39,914 bases of DNA from Gemmatimonadota bacterium (GCA_029863645.1 JAOTVA010000016.1:1-39914), one strand, 5' to 3'; positions 22,513 through 30,962 are shown, counted from the stretch's first letter. Notes: a model not told the origin generated them from the sequence alone. Numbers and translations: made by a program.

Positions 22513-22686
22513 CTACCAAGTCCTCGTCACCAGTATGATCACGGCCGCGGCCAGACAAAACAGCGCGGCGCTGATCAGGGTGACCTTGAACGTCTTCTCG
22601 GCGTCGATGAGCGCTTCGTTCTCGTTGTCCGCAGGTGGAGGTGCGGGAACCGGACCTGGCGCCTGGGCAAGGATGTGATCTGACAT
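22513..22686 (-). CDS. 57-residue single-span membrane peptide in the oxidase operon
   Basis: A short open frame from ATG 22686 to TAG 22513. It encodes MSDHILAQAPGPVPAPPP, an acidic linker (ADNENEALIDAEK) and one transmembrane helix (VTLISAALFCLAAAVIILV), then TRTW. It fits exactly between the diheme cytochrome c (5 bases) and subunit II (1 base), which argues for real translation. The topology resembles small accessory subunits of heme-copper oxidases, with a cytoplasmic N-terminus and a single span. I do not recognise a named family. Confidence 0.72.
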   Translation of the reverse strand: MSDHILAQAPGPVPAPPPADNENEALIDAEKTFKVTLISAALFCLAAAVIILVTRTW

Positions 22687-22691
22687 GGCGT

Positions 22692-23333
22692 CTACCTCAG
22701 GGTCTGCACGTAGGCGATCACGTCGGCCATGGCCTGGTCGGTCATCACCAGGGTATTGGCCCTCATCGTTATTCCCCAGGTATCCGCGGGGTTCACGCCG
22801 CGTGCGCCACGTCTGTAGTCCTCAAGCTCCTGGAGGAGGTACCAATCCGGCAACTGCACGATGGGCGGGGCGTGCAGAATTTCGTCTCCCCGGCCGGCAG
22901 CACCGTGGCAGGCGACACACACCTGCTCGTACAGCGCCGCGCCCGCGCCGGCATTTCCGTGGAGGGTACTGGGCGGGAACGTCGGCTCGAGCGAGGCCAC
23001 GTATTGGGCGACGGACTCGATGTCGCCCTCGCGATTGAGAGACACGGCCATGGGACGCATGCGCAGCCCCGCCAGGTCGTCAGCGTGCTTGCCGCGCCAA
23101 CCCGCCTGGAAGCCTTGGAGCTGAGACTGGATGTACCACTGCGGGAGTCCCGCGATCGCCGGAGCGGCTATATCCACGTCGCCGAGCCCAGCGTCACCAT
23201 GGCAGGGAGCGCATGTTTCGAAAAGCTCGGCGCCCCGGACCATGCCCACCGGTGGCGGGGTTGCGTCGCAAGCCACCAGGCCGAGCGCCAGGATCGGAAG
23301 GGCAGCGGCCCTCGATATCCGGTGTCGTGTCAT
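22692..23333 (-). CDS. Diheme cytochrome c lipoprotein (c4-like)
   Basis: A 213-residue exported cytochrome. The leader ends in a lipobox (ALGLVAC, Cys about residue 22), so it is probably membrane-anchored by lipid. Two class I cytochrome domains follow, with heme sites CAPCH (about 41-45) and CVACH (about 139-143). Each is followed by GDxGxGD-like or GxxGRGDE text and a late Met (RMRPMAV, TMRANTLVM). The similar PxIxxLPxWYxxxQL segments in both halves show the internal duplication typical of cytochrome c4. It is a likely electron donor to the oxidase encoded next to it. The ATG overlaps the Trm112-like stop as TAATG. Confidence 0.92.
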   Translation of the reverse strand: MTRHRISRAAALPILALGLVACDATPPPVGMVRGAELFETCAPCHGDAGLGDVDIAAPAIAGLPQWYIQSQLQGFQAGWRGKHADDLAGLRMRPMAVSLNREGDIESVAQYVASLEPTFPPSTLHGNAGAGAALYEQVCVACHGAAGRGDEILHAPPIVQLPDWYLLQELEDYRRGARGVNPADTWGITMRANTLVMTDQAMADVIAYVQTLR

Positions 23334-23590
23334 TATACCTGTTGTGACAGTTGAATCGACTCGTCGATCAGCATGATGGGGATATCGTCCCGAACGGGAT
23401 AGAGGACTGAACCGTCCTCCCGCACGAGCCCTTCAGTGATCTCGTCTGAGACCGCCTGGCCTCCTCTCGTCGACACAGACCCCGCGCGAATGGACGCGTT
23501 CAGAGGGTCGAGCACCGCTTGTTCGGCAAGGCGCAGCGGCTGTTTTGTTTCGGGACAAACGAGGATGTCCAGGAGGCTCTGATCGACCAA
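23333..23590 (-). CDS. Trm112-family small protein
   Basis: An 85-residue protein. TTG at 23590 is the best start: it lies 8 bases after GGAG and gives LVDQSLLDILVCPETKQPL, the usual Trm112 opening. The end has VLYPVRDDIPIMLIDESI, the standard C-terminal signature. Trm112 proteins stabilise methyltransferases, but bacterial copies are poorly understood. Only one Cys remains of the four that bind zinc in some relatives, so this copy is probably metal-free. It heads the oxidase operon and is translationally coupled to the diheme cytochrome. The 146 bases up to the divergent DUF192 gene must hold both promoters, but I see no clear boxes. Confidence 0.82.
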   Translation of the reverse strand: MVDQSLLDILVCPETKQPLRLAEQAVLDPLNASIRAGSVSTRGGQAVSDEITEGLVREDGSVLYPVRDDIPIMLIDESIQLSQQV

Positions 23591-23736
23591 CGGAACTACT
23601 CCTATTTTGCGACGAACCGCCTGACCAACCCGGCGCGGACCGCCTCTGTCCCCTCCACCGGATTTGGAGGTACCCCTGGGAACCGAATCCGAGGGGCGTA
23701 AGTTACAGTCGTGCGACGGGTAACGGGAGGCCGATA

Positions 23737-24285
23737 ATGCACGCTCGTGAAGATTTTCACAAGGCTCAATGGCGCCGGTTTGGCTCGGTTCTTGGGGTTT
23801 GGGCGATCGCGTTCGCCGTGGGGGCCTGTGGGCCCGGCGACGATCGGGCTCCGGCCGCCGCCGACCGGAGCCTGGCTGCGGAGGTTGCACCCCCTTCTGA
23901 ACCGCTTCCGCCCGCCGGCCACGCGTGGGTAATCTTCGGCGCTGATACGGTGATCGCCGAGGTCGCAGCCACTTCGGACGAGCGCGCCGAAGGGCTCATG
24001 TACCGAGAGGATGTGCCCGACGGCACGGGCATGCTTTTCGTGTTCCCAGACAACCAGGTCCGGTCGTTCTGGATGGCCAATACGTACGTAGCTCTGGACA
24101 TCGCCTACATGGACCCATCCTTCCGAGTCGTCGATATCGTGGCCATGGAGCCGCTGATCACGGAGTCCTACCCGAGCGCCGCCCCATCCATGTACGGCCT
24201 CGAAGTTCGGCAAGGCTGGTTCGCCGCAAAGGACATCAGAGTGGGGACTCAGGCGCACATCGTCTTCGGCGTGCTGGGTCGCTAA
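23737..24285 (+). CDS. DUF192 lipoprotein
   Basis: A 182-residue lipoprotein beginning at ATG 23737 after GGGAGG. A charged leader and hydrophobic stretch end in AFAVGAC (Cys about residue 33), then an Ala/Pro-rich spacer. The DUF192 domain covers about residues 70-180: VIAEVAATSDERAEGLMYRE, GMLFVFPDNQVRSFWMANT, ALDIAYMDPSFRVVDI and a late EVRQGWFAAKDIRVGT. The family has a small beta fold of unknown function and is usually exported, as here. It is monocistronic and ends 3 bases from the opposing permease stop. Confidence 0.9.
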   Translation: MHAREDFHKAQWRRFGSVLGVWAIAFAVGACGPGDDRAPAAADRSLAAEVAPPSEPLPPAGHAWVIFGADTVIAEVAATSDERAEGLMYREDVPDGTGMLFVFPDNQVRSFWMANTYVALDIAYMDPSFRVVDIVAMEPLITESYPSAAPSMYGLEVRQGWFAAKDIRVGTQAHIVFGVLGR

Positions 24286-24288
24286 GCC

Positions 24289-24996
24289 CTAACCCGAGCG
24301 TTCCAGCGCGGCGGTGAGTCGGGGTGCCGTTAGCCACACGACGGCCGACAGGACAAGCGCCCATGCGAGCGAGGCGGCGGCACCGCCCACCGCCCCTCCG
24401 GCCACCATGGTAACGAAGGATTCGTGCACCGCCCGGAAGGGCGCGATGCCTTCCAACGTGGCCGCCAGTCCACTCGCGGAAGCGGACTGAAAGACTCCAG
24501 ACATGTGGAGGAGCAGGACGAGGCTGACTCCGCACATGACCACCATCTCCGACCGGGAGCCACTCACCGCCGCTGCCACGACCCCCATGAGGCTCGCGAT
24601 CCAAATACCCACCGCAAGGGCAGCGAGCGCGATAAGGATCTCGGAGGTCGAGGCGTTGAGAAACACCGAGGCCACAAGGAATGCGGGGAGCAACTCAACA
24701 AGCGCCAGCGCCGAGCACGCGGCCACGCGTTGCATCAAGTAGCCGGCGGGGGACACCCCTCCCCGAACCACCCGCAACGTGATACCGCTCTCGGCGTCTC
24801 GGAGGGCGGGCAGCGCCGTCCCGAAGTGCGCAAACACGACGAAGAGCACCGCATAGACCGCGACACCGGCAACGGCGGGAAGTGCGCCGCTCGCGATCAC
24901 GAAGACCAGGGCGAGCGGAACCAGAACGCGCAGTGCAAGCTCACGCCGCTTGGAGAGCGCAAGCCGCCATTCCAGCCCCCATACGAGTGAGGCCAT
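24289..24996 (-). CDS. CcmB-like ABC transporter permease
   Basis: A 235-residue membrane protein with about six helices, starting at ATG 24996 inside the ATPase stop (TAATG overlap). The layout follows CcmB: an opening amphipathic segment (LEWRLALSKRRELALRVLV), a membrane pair, then LRDAESGITLRVVRGGVSP as the cytosolic coupling region, where CcmB has a RDREDGTLE-like sequence. Further helices follow (LALVELLPAFLVASVFLN, EMVVMCGVSLVLLLHMSGVF). CcmB is the permease of the CcmAB complex that works on the holo-CcmE heme chaperone. No other ccm gene is in the window, so a general ABC-2 exporter is the alternative. Confidence 0.7.
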   Translation of the reverse strand: MASLVWGLEWRLALSKRRELALRVLVPLALVFVIASGALPAVAGVAVYAVLFVVFAHFGTALPALRDAESGITLRVVRGGVSPAGYLMQRVAACSALALVELLPAFLVASVFLNASTSEILIALAALAVGIWIASLMGVVAAAVSGSRSEMVVMCGVSLVLLLHMSGVFQSASASGLAATLEGIAPFRAVHESFVTMVAGGAVGGAAASLAWALVLSAVVWLTAPRLTAALERSG

Positions 24997-26045
24997 TACT
25001 CCAGCTCCGCCCCTGACGCGCGGCGGAAAACCTCGGCAAGGTCGGCCTCGCGAACCGTGACGGACTTCACCGTGGCGCCGGCCGCCGAAAGCGCGGCGAT
25101 TACTTCGCCGACGGCTGAGCGACCCCGACTCACCTCCACTACGTACGGATCGCCTTCGCTTACGACCGTGATCCCCGGACGGAACCGCACGTCCAACTGC
25201 TGGGGACGTCGCTCCAGTCGTATTTCGAGCCGGGTCGCGGATCCCACCGAAGCAAGCAGTTCCGCAACCCGCCCGCGGGCGACAATCCGGCCGCGATCCA
25301 TGAACAGCAGCCGATCCGCCAATTCTGGAATCAGGACGAGGTCGTCGCTCGCGACAATGACGGTGCCTCGCTGCGCCGACCGTAGCCGGAGCACATGGAT
25401 CAGTGCCTCTCGCGTGCGCTGATCCATTCCGACGAACGGACCATCGAGCACAGTCAACGCAGGGCGGTGCGCCAACGCCTCTACGAGCAAGAGGCGATGG
25501 CGGGCCTCGCCCGTGTACTCGGCAACCGGCCGGTGGCTCTGATCCTTCAGGCCCAAGGTCTCCATGAGCTCCGCAACCGAGCCCTCCGCCTCCCGGCGGC
25601 GCATGCCACCGGCACGGGCGAAGAACAGAGCATTCTCCCAACCGGACAACGCTTCGAAGTGTGGCCCTGCGGGGCCGGCATATCCCAGCATCGCGCGGCC
25701 GCCGCTCGAGTGGCGCGCCAGTAGCGCCACGACTCCGGTGTCCGGGGTGAGGTCGCCGATCAGGACGCGTAGGAGCGTGCTCTTGCCGGAGCCCATCGGC
25801 CCCACCAGCGCGACGATCTCGCCGACGCCGACATCCAAATCGACCCCGTCCAGGACCGGTGTGCCGACTCCGTACCCGAACCGAACGCTCTTCGCTCGCA
25901 CGACTCCGCCTAACCGACCGACTTCTCCGGTGGGTGGCGCGGCTGGCTCTAGGACTGCGTCCTGGACTCCTGAGGGGTCGTCAGGACCGCCTTGGGGAGG
26001 AGTCCCCGCGACGTCGTCGGCGTGCGTCGACACCGTCGTGGTCAC
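24996..26045 (-). CDS. ABC transporter ATPase with degenerate catalytic motifs
   Basis: About 349 residues if GTG 26045, preceded by GAAGG, is the start; a longer TTG start at 26114 would run into tRNA-like sequence. A Pro/Gly-rich leader precedes the ATPase. Walker A is intact (VGPMGSGKSTLL). The signature position reads AEYTGEARHRLLLVEAL, not LSGGxxQR. Walker B reads ALTVLDGPFVGMD, so Gly replaces the catalytic Glu (about residue 202). The switch position reads VIVASDD, with Asp for His. A C-terminal extension of about 100 residues follows. The protein may bind ATP but hydrolyse it poorly. It is coupled to the CcmB-like permease by a TAATG overlap. Confidence 0.85.
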   Translation of the reverse strand: MTTTVSTHADDVAGTPPQGGPDDPSGVQDAVLEPAAPPTGEVGRLGGVVRAKSVRFGYGVGTPVLDGVDLDVGVGEIVALVGPMGSGKSTLLRVLIGDLTPDTGVVALLARHSSGGRAMLGYAGPAGPHFEALSGWENALFFARAGGMRRREAEGSVAELMETLGLKDQSHRPVAEYTGEARHRLLLVEALAHRPALTVLDGPFVGMDQRTREALIHVLRLRSAQRGTVIVASDDLVLIPELADRLLFMDRGRIVARGRVAELLASVGSATRLEIRLERRPQQLDVRFRPGITVVSEGDPYVVEVSRGRSAVGEVIAALSAAGATVKSVTVREADLAEVFRRASGAELE

Positions 26046-26076
26046 GCAGCCTTCGTGTTGGGAGGTGTCATACCTG

Positions 26077-26161
26077 GGCAGGGAGCGAGATTCGAACCTG
26101 CGGCCCTCGGGCAACTCTACTACTTACAGTGCCGAAGTTACAACCTCAAAGTACTTCCCGC
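26077..26161 (-). tRNA. tRNA-like sequence, probably degenerate
   Basis: In the 150-base gap between hemB and the ABC ATPase the minus strand has a convincing tRNA 3' half: GCCCGAGGGCCGCAGG, then TTCGAATC and TCCCTGC at the end. A matching 5' strand GCGGGAA lies 85 bases upstream and pairs at six of seven positions, with a G-U at the third. The text CACTGTAAG resembles a tRNA-Tyr (GUA) anticodon loop, but its stem does not close, and the D- and T-stems contain mismatches. It may be a decayed tRNA, an attachment-site remnant or chance. Covariance-model scoring was not possible here. Confidence 0.3.
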
Positions 26162-26195
26162 TTTGGTCGCCGGGACGACAGGACCTGGCACCCCG

Positions 26196-27242
26196 TTAAT
26201 CCCCATCCCGCAGCCACCTTGCCACATCGAGTGCGTGGTACGTGATGATCAGGTCGGCTCCGGCCCGCTTCATCGCGGTGAGCATTTCCATGACCACTCT
26301 CTGCTCGGCCAGCCATCCCGCTGCGGCCGCGGCTTTCACCATCGCATACTCGCCGCTCACGTTGTACGCCACGAGCGGCACTCCCTCGAACGCGTCGCTC
26401 ATGCGTCGTACGACGTCGAGGTACGCCAAAGCTGGCTTGACCATGATCAGATCGGCCCCTTCCTCGAGATCCTGTCGCGCTTCACGCAGCGCCTCCCCCG
26501 CGTTGGCAGGGTCCATCTGGTGGCCGCGACGGTCGCCGAACGTGGGAGCACCGTGGGCCGCGTCGCGGAACGGACCGTAGAACACGGAAGCGTATTTCGC
26601 CGAATAGGCCATGATGCCCACCCGCTGATATCCCGCATCGTCGAGTGCCGCCCGGACGGCCCCGACCTGCCGATCGATCATTCCCGAAGGCGCGACGAGG
26701 TCCGCGCCGGCCTCCGCCTGGCTCACAGCGATGCGAGCCAGAACTTCTAGGGTGGCATCGTTGTCGACGTCGGCTCGTTCGTCCAGCAGCCCACAGTGCC
26801 CATGGTCGGTGTATTCGCAGAGACACGTGTCGGCGACCAGAACCAGATCGGGAAAGCGGTCCTTCAGCATTCCCAAAGAACGTTGTACGGCCCCTTCCGG
26901 GTCGTAGCTCGCACTGCCGCCGGCATCCTTAGCGTCTGGAATCCCGAAGAGCAGGACGGCGCGAATGCCTGCCGCGACAGCCCTCTCCACTCGGGCCGAC
27001 ACGATGTCCACTGATTCGCGAAAGACGCCTGGCATGGACGTAACCTCTTCGCTCACCCCAACGCCGTCCGTCACGAAAAGCGGCAAGATCAGGTCATCCA
27101 CGGAGACGCGCGCCTCACGCACGAGCGCGCGAAGCCCCTGCGTGCGCCTGAGTCTCCGCAACCGCTTCGTGAAGTTCTCCGAGGCCGCGTCCTGGTCGAG
27201 CTTCTCCGCCGACCAGGCAGCTTTCTCTCGTATATCGCTCAC
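26196..27242 (-). CDS. hemB: Porphobilinogen synthase (delta-aminolevulinate dehydratase)
   Basis: Condenses two 5-aminolevulinate molecules to porphobilinogen in the cytosol. The 348 residues include the zinc-site type DTCLCEYTDHGHCG (about 138-151), with three Cys, so a zinc-dependent enzyme is expected. The two Schiff-base lysines are in YSAKYASVFYGPFR and LIMVKPALAYLD. Other family blocks are LPLFVTDG, PSGMIDRQVGAVR and VAYNVSGEYAM. The ATG overlaps the hemD stop (ATGA). The first 27 residues are charged and longer than in E. coli HemB. Confidence 0.97.
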   Translation of the reverse strand: MSDIREKAAWSAEKLDQDAASENFTKRLRRLRRTQGLRALVREARVSVDDLILPLFVTDGVGVSEEVTSMPGVFRESVDIVSARVERAVAAGIRAVLLFGIPDAKDAGGSASYDPEGAVQRSLGMLKDRFPDLVLVADTCLCEYTDHGHCGLLDERADVDNDATLEVLARIAVSQAEAGADLVAPSGMIDRQVGAVRAALDDAGYQRVGIMAYSAKYASVFYGPFRDAAHGAPTFGDRRGHQMDPANAGEALREARQDLEEGADLIMVKPALAYLDVVRRMSDAFEGVPLVAYNVSGEYAMVKAAAAAGWLAEQRVVMEMLTAMKRAGADLIITYHALDVARWLRDGD

Positions 27243-28033
27243 TCGCCACTCTCCTCGTCGACGGCCGCCGTGCCCGACGCGAACGCCTGGTCCAGCGCGT
27301 CGACCAATCCGTTCACGCTTCGTTGGTCCGCTTCCACATCGACCGCAATTCCTACCCCACGAGCCAACTCAGTGGTCGCCGGTCCGAGGCTCGCGACAAT
27401 GACCCCCTCCAACAGCCCCCGCACTTCCGGGCCGCCTTTGAGGAAGCCGCGGAGGGTCGACGGGCTGGTGAAGGTGATACCGTCAACACCGCGCCTCAAC
27501 TCCTCGAGCGCGCCGGGTGGCGGGAGGAGCAGCACGGTCCGGTAGGCCACAATGTCGTCCACCCGCGCAGCGCCACGGCGGCGAAGGATATCTGCCACGG
27601 CCGGATCGGCAATGTCGGTACGGGCGAGCAAGATGTCCTCCCCTTGGACCGGGACGAGCGACTCAGCCAACGCGCGCGAACGCTCCAGACGCGGCACGAA
27701 GCCCGCTCGAATCCCATTCCCCTCCAAGACCCGTGCGGTACTCGCGCCCACCGCAGCCACCCGAGCGCTATCCAGAGTGTTTGGGGACAGGCCCAGATCA
27801 GCCATGCGGGACAGCACGGCCCGGACGCCGTTCGAGCTCGTGAAGACGAGCCAGCGGTACTCCCCGAGTCGCCCCAAGGCCTCATCGAGAGCTTCGTTCG
27901 ACGTCGGAGGCGCGATGCGGATGGTCGGGCATCGGATGACGAAGGCGCCGGCTCGCTCTAGCGCTCGACAGAGTCCGTCCGCCTGCTCGTCGGCACGCGT
28001 GACGATGATGCGCTTCCCGACCAGGGCGGTCAC
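27239..28033 (-). CDS. hemD: Uroporphyrinogen-III synthase
   Basis: Closes hydroxymethylbilane to uroporphyrinogen III with ring D inversion. This poorly conserved family is recognised by its two-lobe pattern: KRIIVTRADEQADGLCRAL, CPTIRIAPP, YRWLVFTSSNGVRAVLSRM (about residues 59-77), VAAVGASTARVLE, then ILLARTDIADPAVADILRRR, VAYRTV, GITFTSPSTLRGFL and VIVASLGPATTELARGVGI. The length is 264 residues. GTG 28033 overlaps the hemC stop as GTGA, and the position between hemC and hemB confirms the call. Confidence 0.93.
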   Translation of the reverse strand: MTALVGKRIIVTRADEQADGLCRALERAGAFVIRCPTIRIAPPTSNEALDEALGRLGEYRWLVFTSSNGVRAVLSRMADLGLSPNTLDSARVAAVGASTARVLEGNGIRAGFVPRLERSRALAESLVPVQGEDILLARTDIADPAVADILRRRGAARVDDIVAYRTVLLLPPPGALEELRRGVDGITFTSPSTLRGFLKGGPEVRGLLEGVIVASLGPATTELARGVGIAVDVEADQRSVNGLVDALDQAFASGTAAVDEESGE

Positions 28034-28938
28034 GCGAGCAGCTCCCGGGCGCCCCTGCGAAGGAGGTCTGCCGCAACCGAGCGCCCCAGCTCCTCCGCGG
28101 ACTCGCCTGACGCCTCAGCTCTCACGGTCTTCGACCCGTCCTCGGAGCCGACGAACGCGATCAAGGACAGTCGGCCCTGCTCCAACCACGCATGCGCCCC
28201 GATCGGCCGGGAGCACCCACCGCCCAGCGCTGCCAGACAGACCCGCTCCGCGGTAGCGGTCCCCCGGGCCAACGGTTCGTCGATGCGAAGGAGGGCGTCC
28301 AAGAGCGGCCCGGCGTCCGCTCGCGCCTGAACGGCCAAGGCGCCTTGGCCGGGTGCAGGTGGCAGAAGTCGCGGGTCGAAGCGCTCGCTGACCTCGTCCC
28401 CCAGGCCGAGTCGGTCGAGGCCCGCCGCCGCCAGCACGACAGCATCGAATGCACCCTCGCGCACTTTTCGCACGCGCGAGTCGACGTTGCCGCGGATCGG
28501 TACGACCTCTAGGTCGGGTCGGCGAGATCGGACCAGGCAGCTGCGGCGGGGGCTCGACGTGCCTACCCTCGCCCCCTCCGGGAGGTCGGCAAGTGCCTGA
28601 CGGGTGCGGCTCACAAGCACGTCACAGGGGTCGCCTCGCAGAGGAATCGCCACCACCGGCGGCCCGTCTTCGGCGGTCGGCAGGTCCTTGAGGGAGTGCA
28701 CGGCCAGATCTACGCGACCTTCGAGGAGGGCCGCTTCGATCTCAGAGGTGAAGAATCCGATCTCCCCCGTGGCGCCGGTGAGAGGTCCGGCCGTTACGTC
28801 CCCGCGCGTGGTCACCGTCACGACTTCCAGCTTGTATCCCGGCAGCTCTACGCCAAGTCGCTCGGCCACCCAGCGGGCCTGCCACAGCGCGAGCGTCGAG
28901 CCCCGGGTACCGATCCGAATCGTCCCGGTGGGAGCCAT
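28030..28938 (-). CDS. hemC: Hydroxymethylbilane synthase (porphobilinogen deaminase)
   Basis: Polymerises four porphobilinogens on a dipyrromethane cofactor. The 302 residues include IRIGTRGSTLALWQARWVAE, VDLAVHSLKDLPT (about 84-96), RVGTSSPRRSCLVRSRRPDL, the catalytic loop and the cofactor Cys in LGGGCSRPIGAHAW (about 238-251). The chosen ATG 28938 matches the family N-terminus; GTG 28977 would add an unrelated leader that overlaps the TRAP gene. It lies 22 bases after the TRAP permease on the same strand, so it is probably co-transcribed with it. Confidence 0.96.
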   Translation of the reverse strand: MAPTGTIRIGTRGSTLALWQARWVAERLGVELPGYKLEVVTVTTRGDVTAGPLTGATGEIGFFTSEIEAALLEGRVDLAVHSLKDLPTAEDGPPVVAIPLRGDPCDVLVSRTRQALADLPEGARVGTSSPRRSCLVRSRRPDLEVVPIRGNVDSRVRKVREGAFDAVVLAAAGLDRLGLGDEVSERFDPRLLPPAPGQGALAVQARADAGPLLDALLRIDEPLARGTATAERVCLAALGGGCSRPIGAHAWLEQGRLSLIAFVGSEDGSKTVRAEASGESAEELGRSVAADLLRRGARELLA

Positions 28939-28960
28939 ACGTCCAAGCAGTGCGGGTGGG

Positions 28961-30946
28961 TCAGACCGCGTGTACACCCGGCCCCGAACGCAGATCCCAG
29001 AACACGTAGAGCAGAGCGAGGGTGGATCCGACCGCCCCCACGATCAAAGAGGGATGGAAAGCACAGAGCGCACCCGCCAGAAGGAATACCCTGCCCCTGG
29101 AGGTGAGCGGACGCAGCGCAAAGCCCTCGAGAGCCGCCGCGAAAGCTGTCAGGGAGAGCATCGCCATCGCGCCGGTCGCAAGCACGAGCCAAAGGGGTCC
29201 GCCCAGGACAAGCTGGGGGTGCACCACCATGAGCAGGGGAATCAGGTACAGGCCCTTGGCATACTTCCATGCGTGTAGCCCGGTCCGCATCGGGTCCGAC
29301 CCCGCAATTCCGGCAGCCGCGTAGGCAGCTAGGCACACCGGGGGAGTGACGTTCGAGTCCTGAGAGAACCAGAAGACCACCATGTGTGCCACGAGAATCG
29401 GCATGCCGAACTCGTTCACCAAGGCGGGCCCAGCGAGAATAATCAGGACGATGTAGCTCGCCGTTACGGGCAGCCCCATCCCCAGAACCAGGCTGGCGAG
29501 AAGGAGCAGGATCAGCGCGAGGAAGAGGTTGCCCTGAGACAGGGACAACATGATCGCCGAAAACTTCAGGCCGAGGCCGGTGAGCCCGACGACCCCCACA
29601 ATGATCCCGGCGATCGCGCAGGCCAGGCTCACGGGCAGTGTGTTGCGTCCGGCCAGAACGAAAGCGTCCACGATTCTCGTGCCGCCTCCTCGGAGCCACG
29701 GGGCGATACCGGGCGATGCCGGTGCGGTCTCGGCCCTCTGCCGCCCGCGGTCCCACACCGCCCGCGCCGCCGCCAGCACCGCGATGGCGATACAGGCGAG
29801 GAAGCCCACCCGCGCCACAGACAGGTCCATCACCAGGGCTCCAACCAGGACGCCCAACGCGAGGAGGAAGTGCCAACCTCCCACCATCGTGGTCTTGAAG
29901 CGGGGCAACTCCGACGCCGGCATCCCCTTCAGACCTCGGGCCTGAGCGACGAGGTGAACGAAGACGAACACCGTGCCCATGTAGAGCATGGCCGGAAGCA
30001 GCGCGGCGCGAACGATTTCCAGGTAAGGGAGCCCGGTGTATTCGGCCATGAGAAAGGCCCCGGCCCCCATTATCGGTGGCAGGAGTTGGCCACCCGTGCT
30101 CGCCGCCGCCTCGATCCCGCCGGCCTCATGGGGCTTGTACCCGACTCGCTTCATGAGCGGAATCGTGAACGCACCGCTGGTGACGACGTTTGCGATCGCG
30201 CTCCCTGAGACAGAGCCCATCGCGGCGGAGGCTACCACGGCGGCCTTGGCCGGCCCGCCCGACTGCCGACCGGTCAGGGCGTAGGCCAGGTCCATGAAGA
30301 ACTGTCCCGCGCCCGTCACCTCCAGGAGCGCTCCGAACAGGATGAAGATGAAAACGAACGTCGCCGCCACGCCGAGCGGAATGCCGTAGATCCCTTCCTG
30401 CCCGAGGTATAGCTGACCCATCAGTCGTCCCGTGCCGTATCCACCGTGCCGCAGCAGGCCCGGGAGAAACGGACCCACGTAGGCATATGCGACGAAGACG
30501 ACAGCGATGAGTGAGATCGCCCAGCCGAGGGCTCGCCGGCTCGCTTCCAGCAGCACCGCGACGGCGACGACCCCAGCGACGATATCGACCGGGTTGGGCA
30601 GCCCGGCCCGCCCGACGACCGCGTCGAGGTTGAGCGTCAGATAGAGCGCGGTCGCCGCGGCGGCCACCATGAATAGGCCGTCCACCGTCCAGGCCAGCAC
30701 TCTCGCGACTCCCGAAGCGCGACGGCCACGCGAGGGAAATACGAGGAAGGCGAGGACCTCCACGGCGGCCAAGTGGAAGCCCCGTTGGTAAAAGAGGCCG
30801 ACCGGGCGAACACCCGCGGTGTAGAGTTGGAACAGGGAGAGGGCCACGGCAAAGAGCACGAAGGCACCGGCCGCGAACACCGGGAGGTTCAGATCTCGGC
30901 GCGCGATCGCTCCAGGCACCGCGGGAGCCGACGCCGGGTTCGTCAC
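28961..30946 (-). CDS. TRAP transporter, fused 4TM/12TM permease
   Basis: A 661-residue membrane protein in which the small and large TRAP permease subunits are joined, the usual form in TAXI systems. An N-terminal group of about four to five helices (to residue 190) precedes the DctM-like part, with AMGSVSGSAIANVVTSGAFT, GGIEAAASTGGQLLPPIMGA, LVLGMGLPVTASYIVL and VCLAAYAAAGIAGSDPMRTG, all typical of the TRAP DctM fused family. It should use a cation gradient to import an organic anion. The substrate is unknown; characterised TAXI systems include glutamate and dicarboxylate transporters. GTG 30946 lies 16 bases after the binding-protein gene. Confidence 0.93.
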   Translation of the reverse strand: MTNPASAPAVPGAIARRDLNLPVFAAGAFVLFAVALSLFQLYTAGVRPVGLFYQRGFHLAAVEVLAFLVFPSRGRRASGVARVLAWTVDGLFMVAAAATALYLTLNLDAVVGRAGLPNPVDIVAGVVAVAVLLEASRRALGWAISLIAVVFVAYAYVGPFLPGLLRHGGYGTGRLMGQLYLGQEGIYGIPLGVAATFVFIFILFGALLEVTGAGQFFMDLAYALTGRQSGGPAKAAVVASAAMGSVSGSAIANVVTSGAFTIPLMKRVGYKPHEAGGIEAAASTGGQLLPPIMGAGAFLMAEYTGLPYLEIVRAALLPAMLYMGTVFVFVHLVAQARGLKGMPASELPRFKTTMVGGWHFLLALGVLVGALVMDLSVARVGFLACIAIAVLAAARAVWDRGRQRAETAPASPGIAPWLRGGGTRIVDAFVLAGRNTLPVSLACAIAGIIVGVVGLTGLGLKFSAIMLSLSQGNLFLALILLLLASLVLGMGLPVTASYIVLIILAGPALVNEFGMPILVAHMVVFWFSQDSNVTPPVCLAAYAAAGIAGSDPMRTGLHAWKYAKGLYLIPLLMVVHPQLVLGGPLWLVLATGAMAMLSLTAFAAALEGFALRPLTSRGRVFLLAGALCAFHPSLIVGAVGSTLALLYVFWDLRSGPGVHAV

Positions 30947-30962
30947 TGTCGGATTGCCACCC

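Noticed and set aside
26046-26114. Longer TTG start for the ABC ATPase
   Set aside because: The added residues are a translation of the tRNA-like 3' end, and a GTG with GAAGG upstream follows at 26045.
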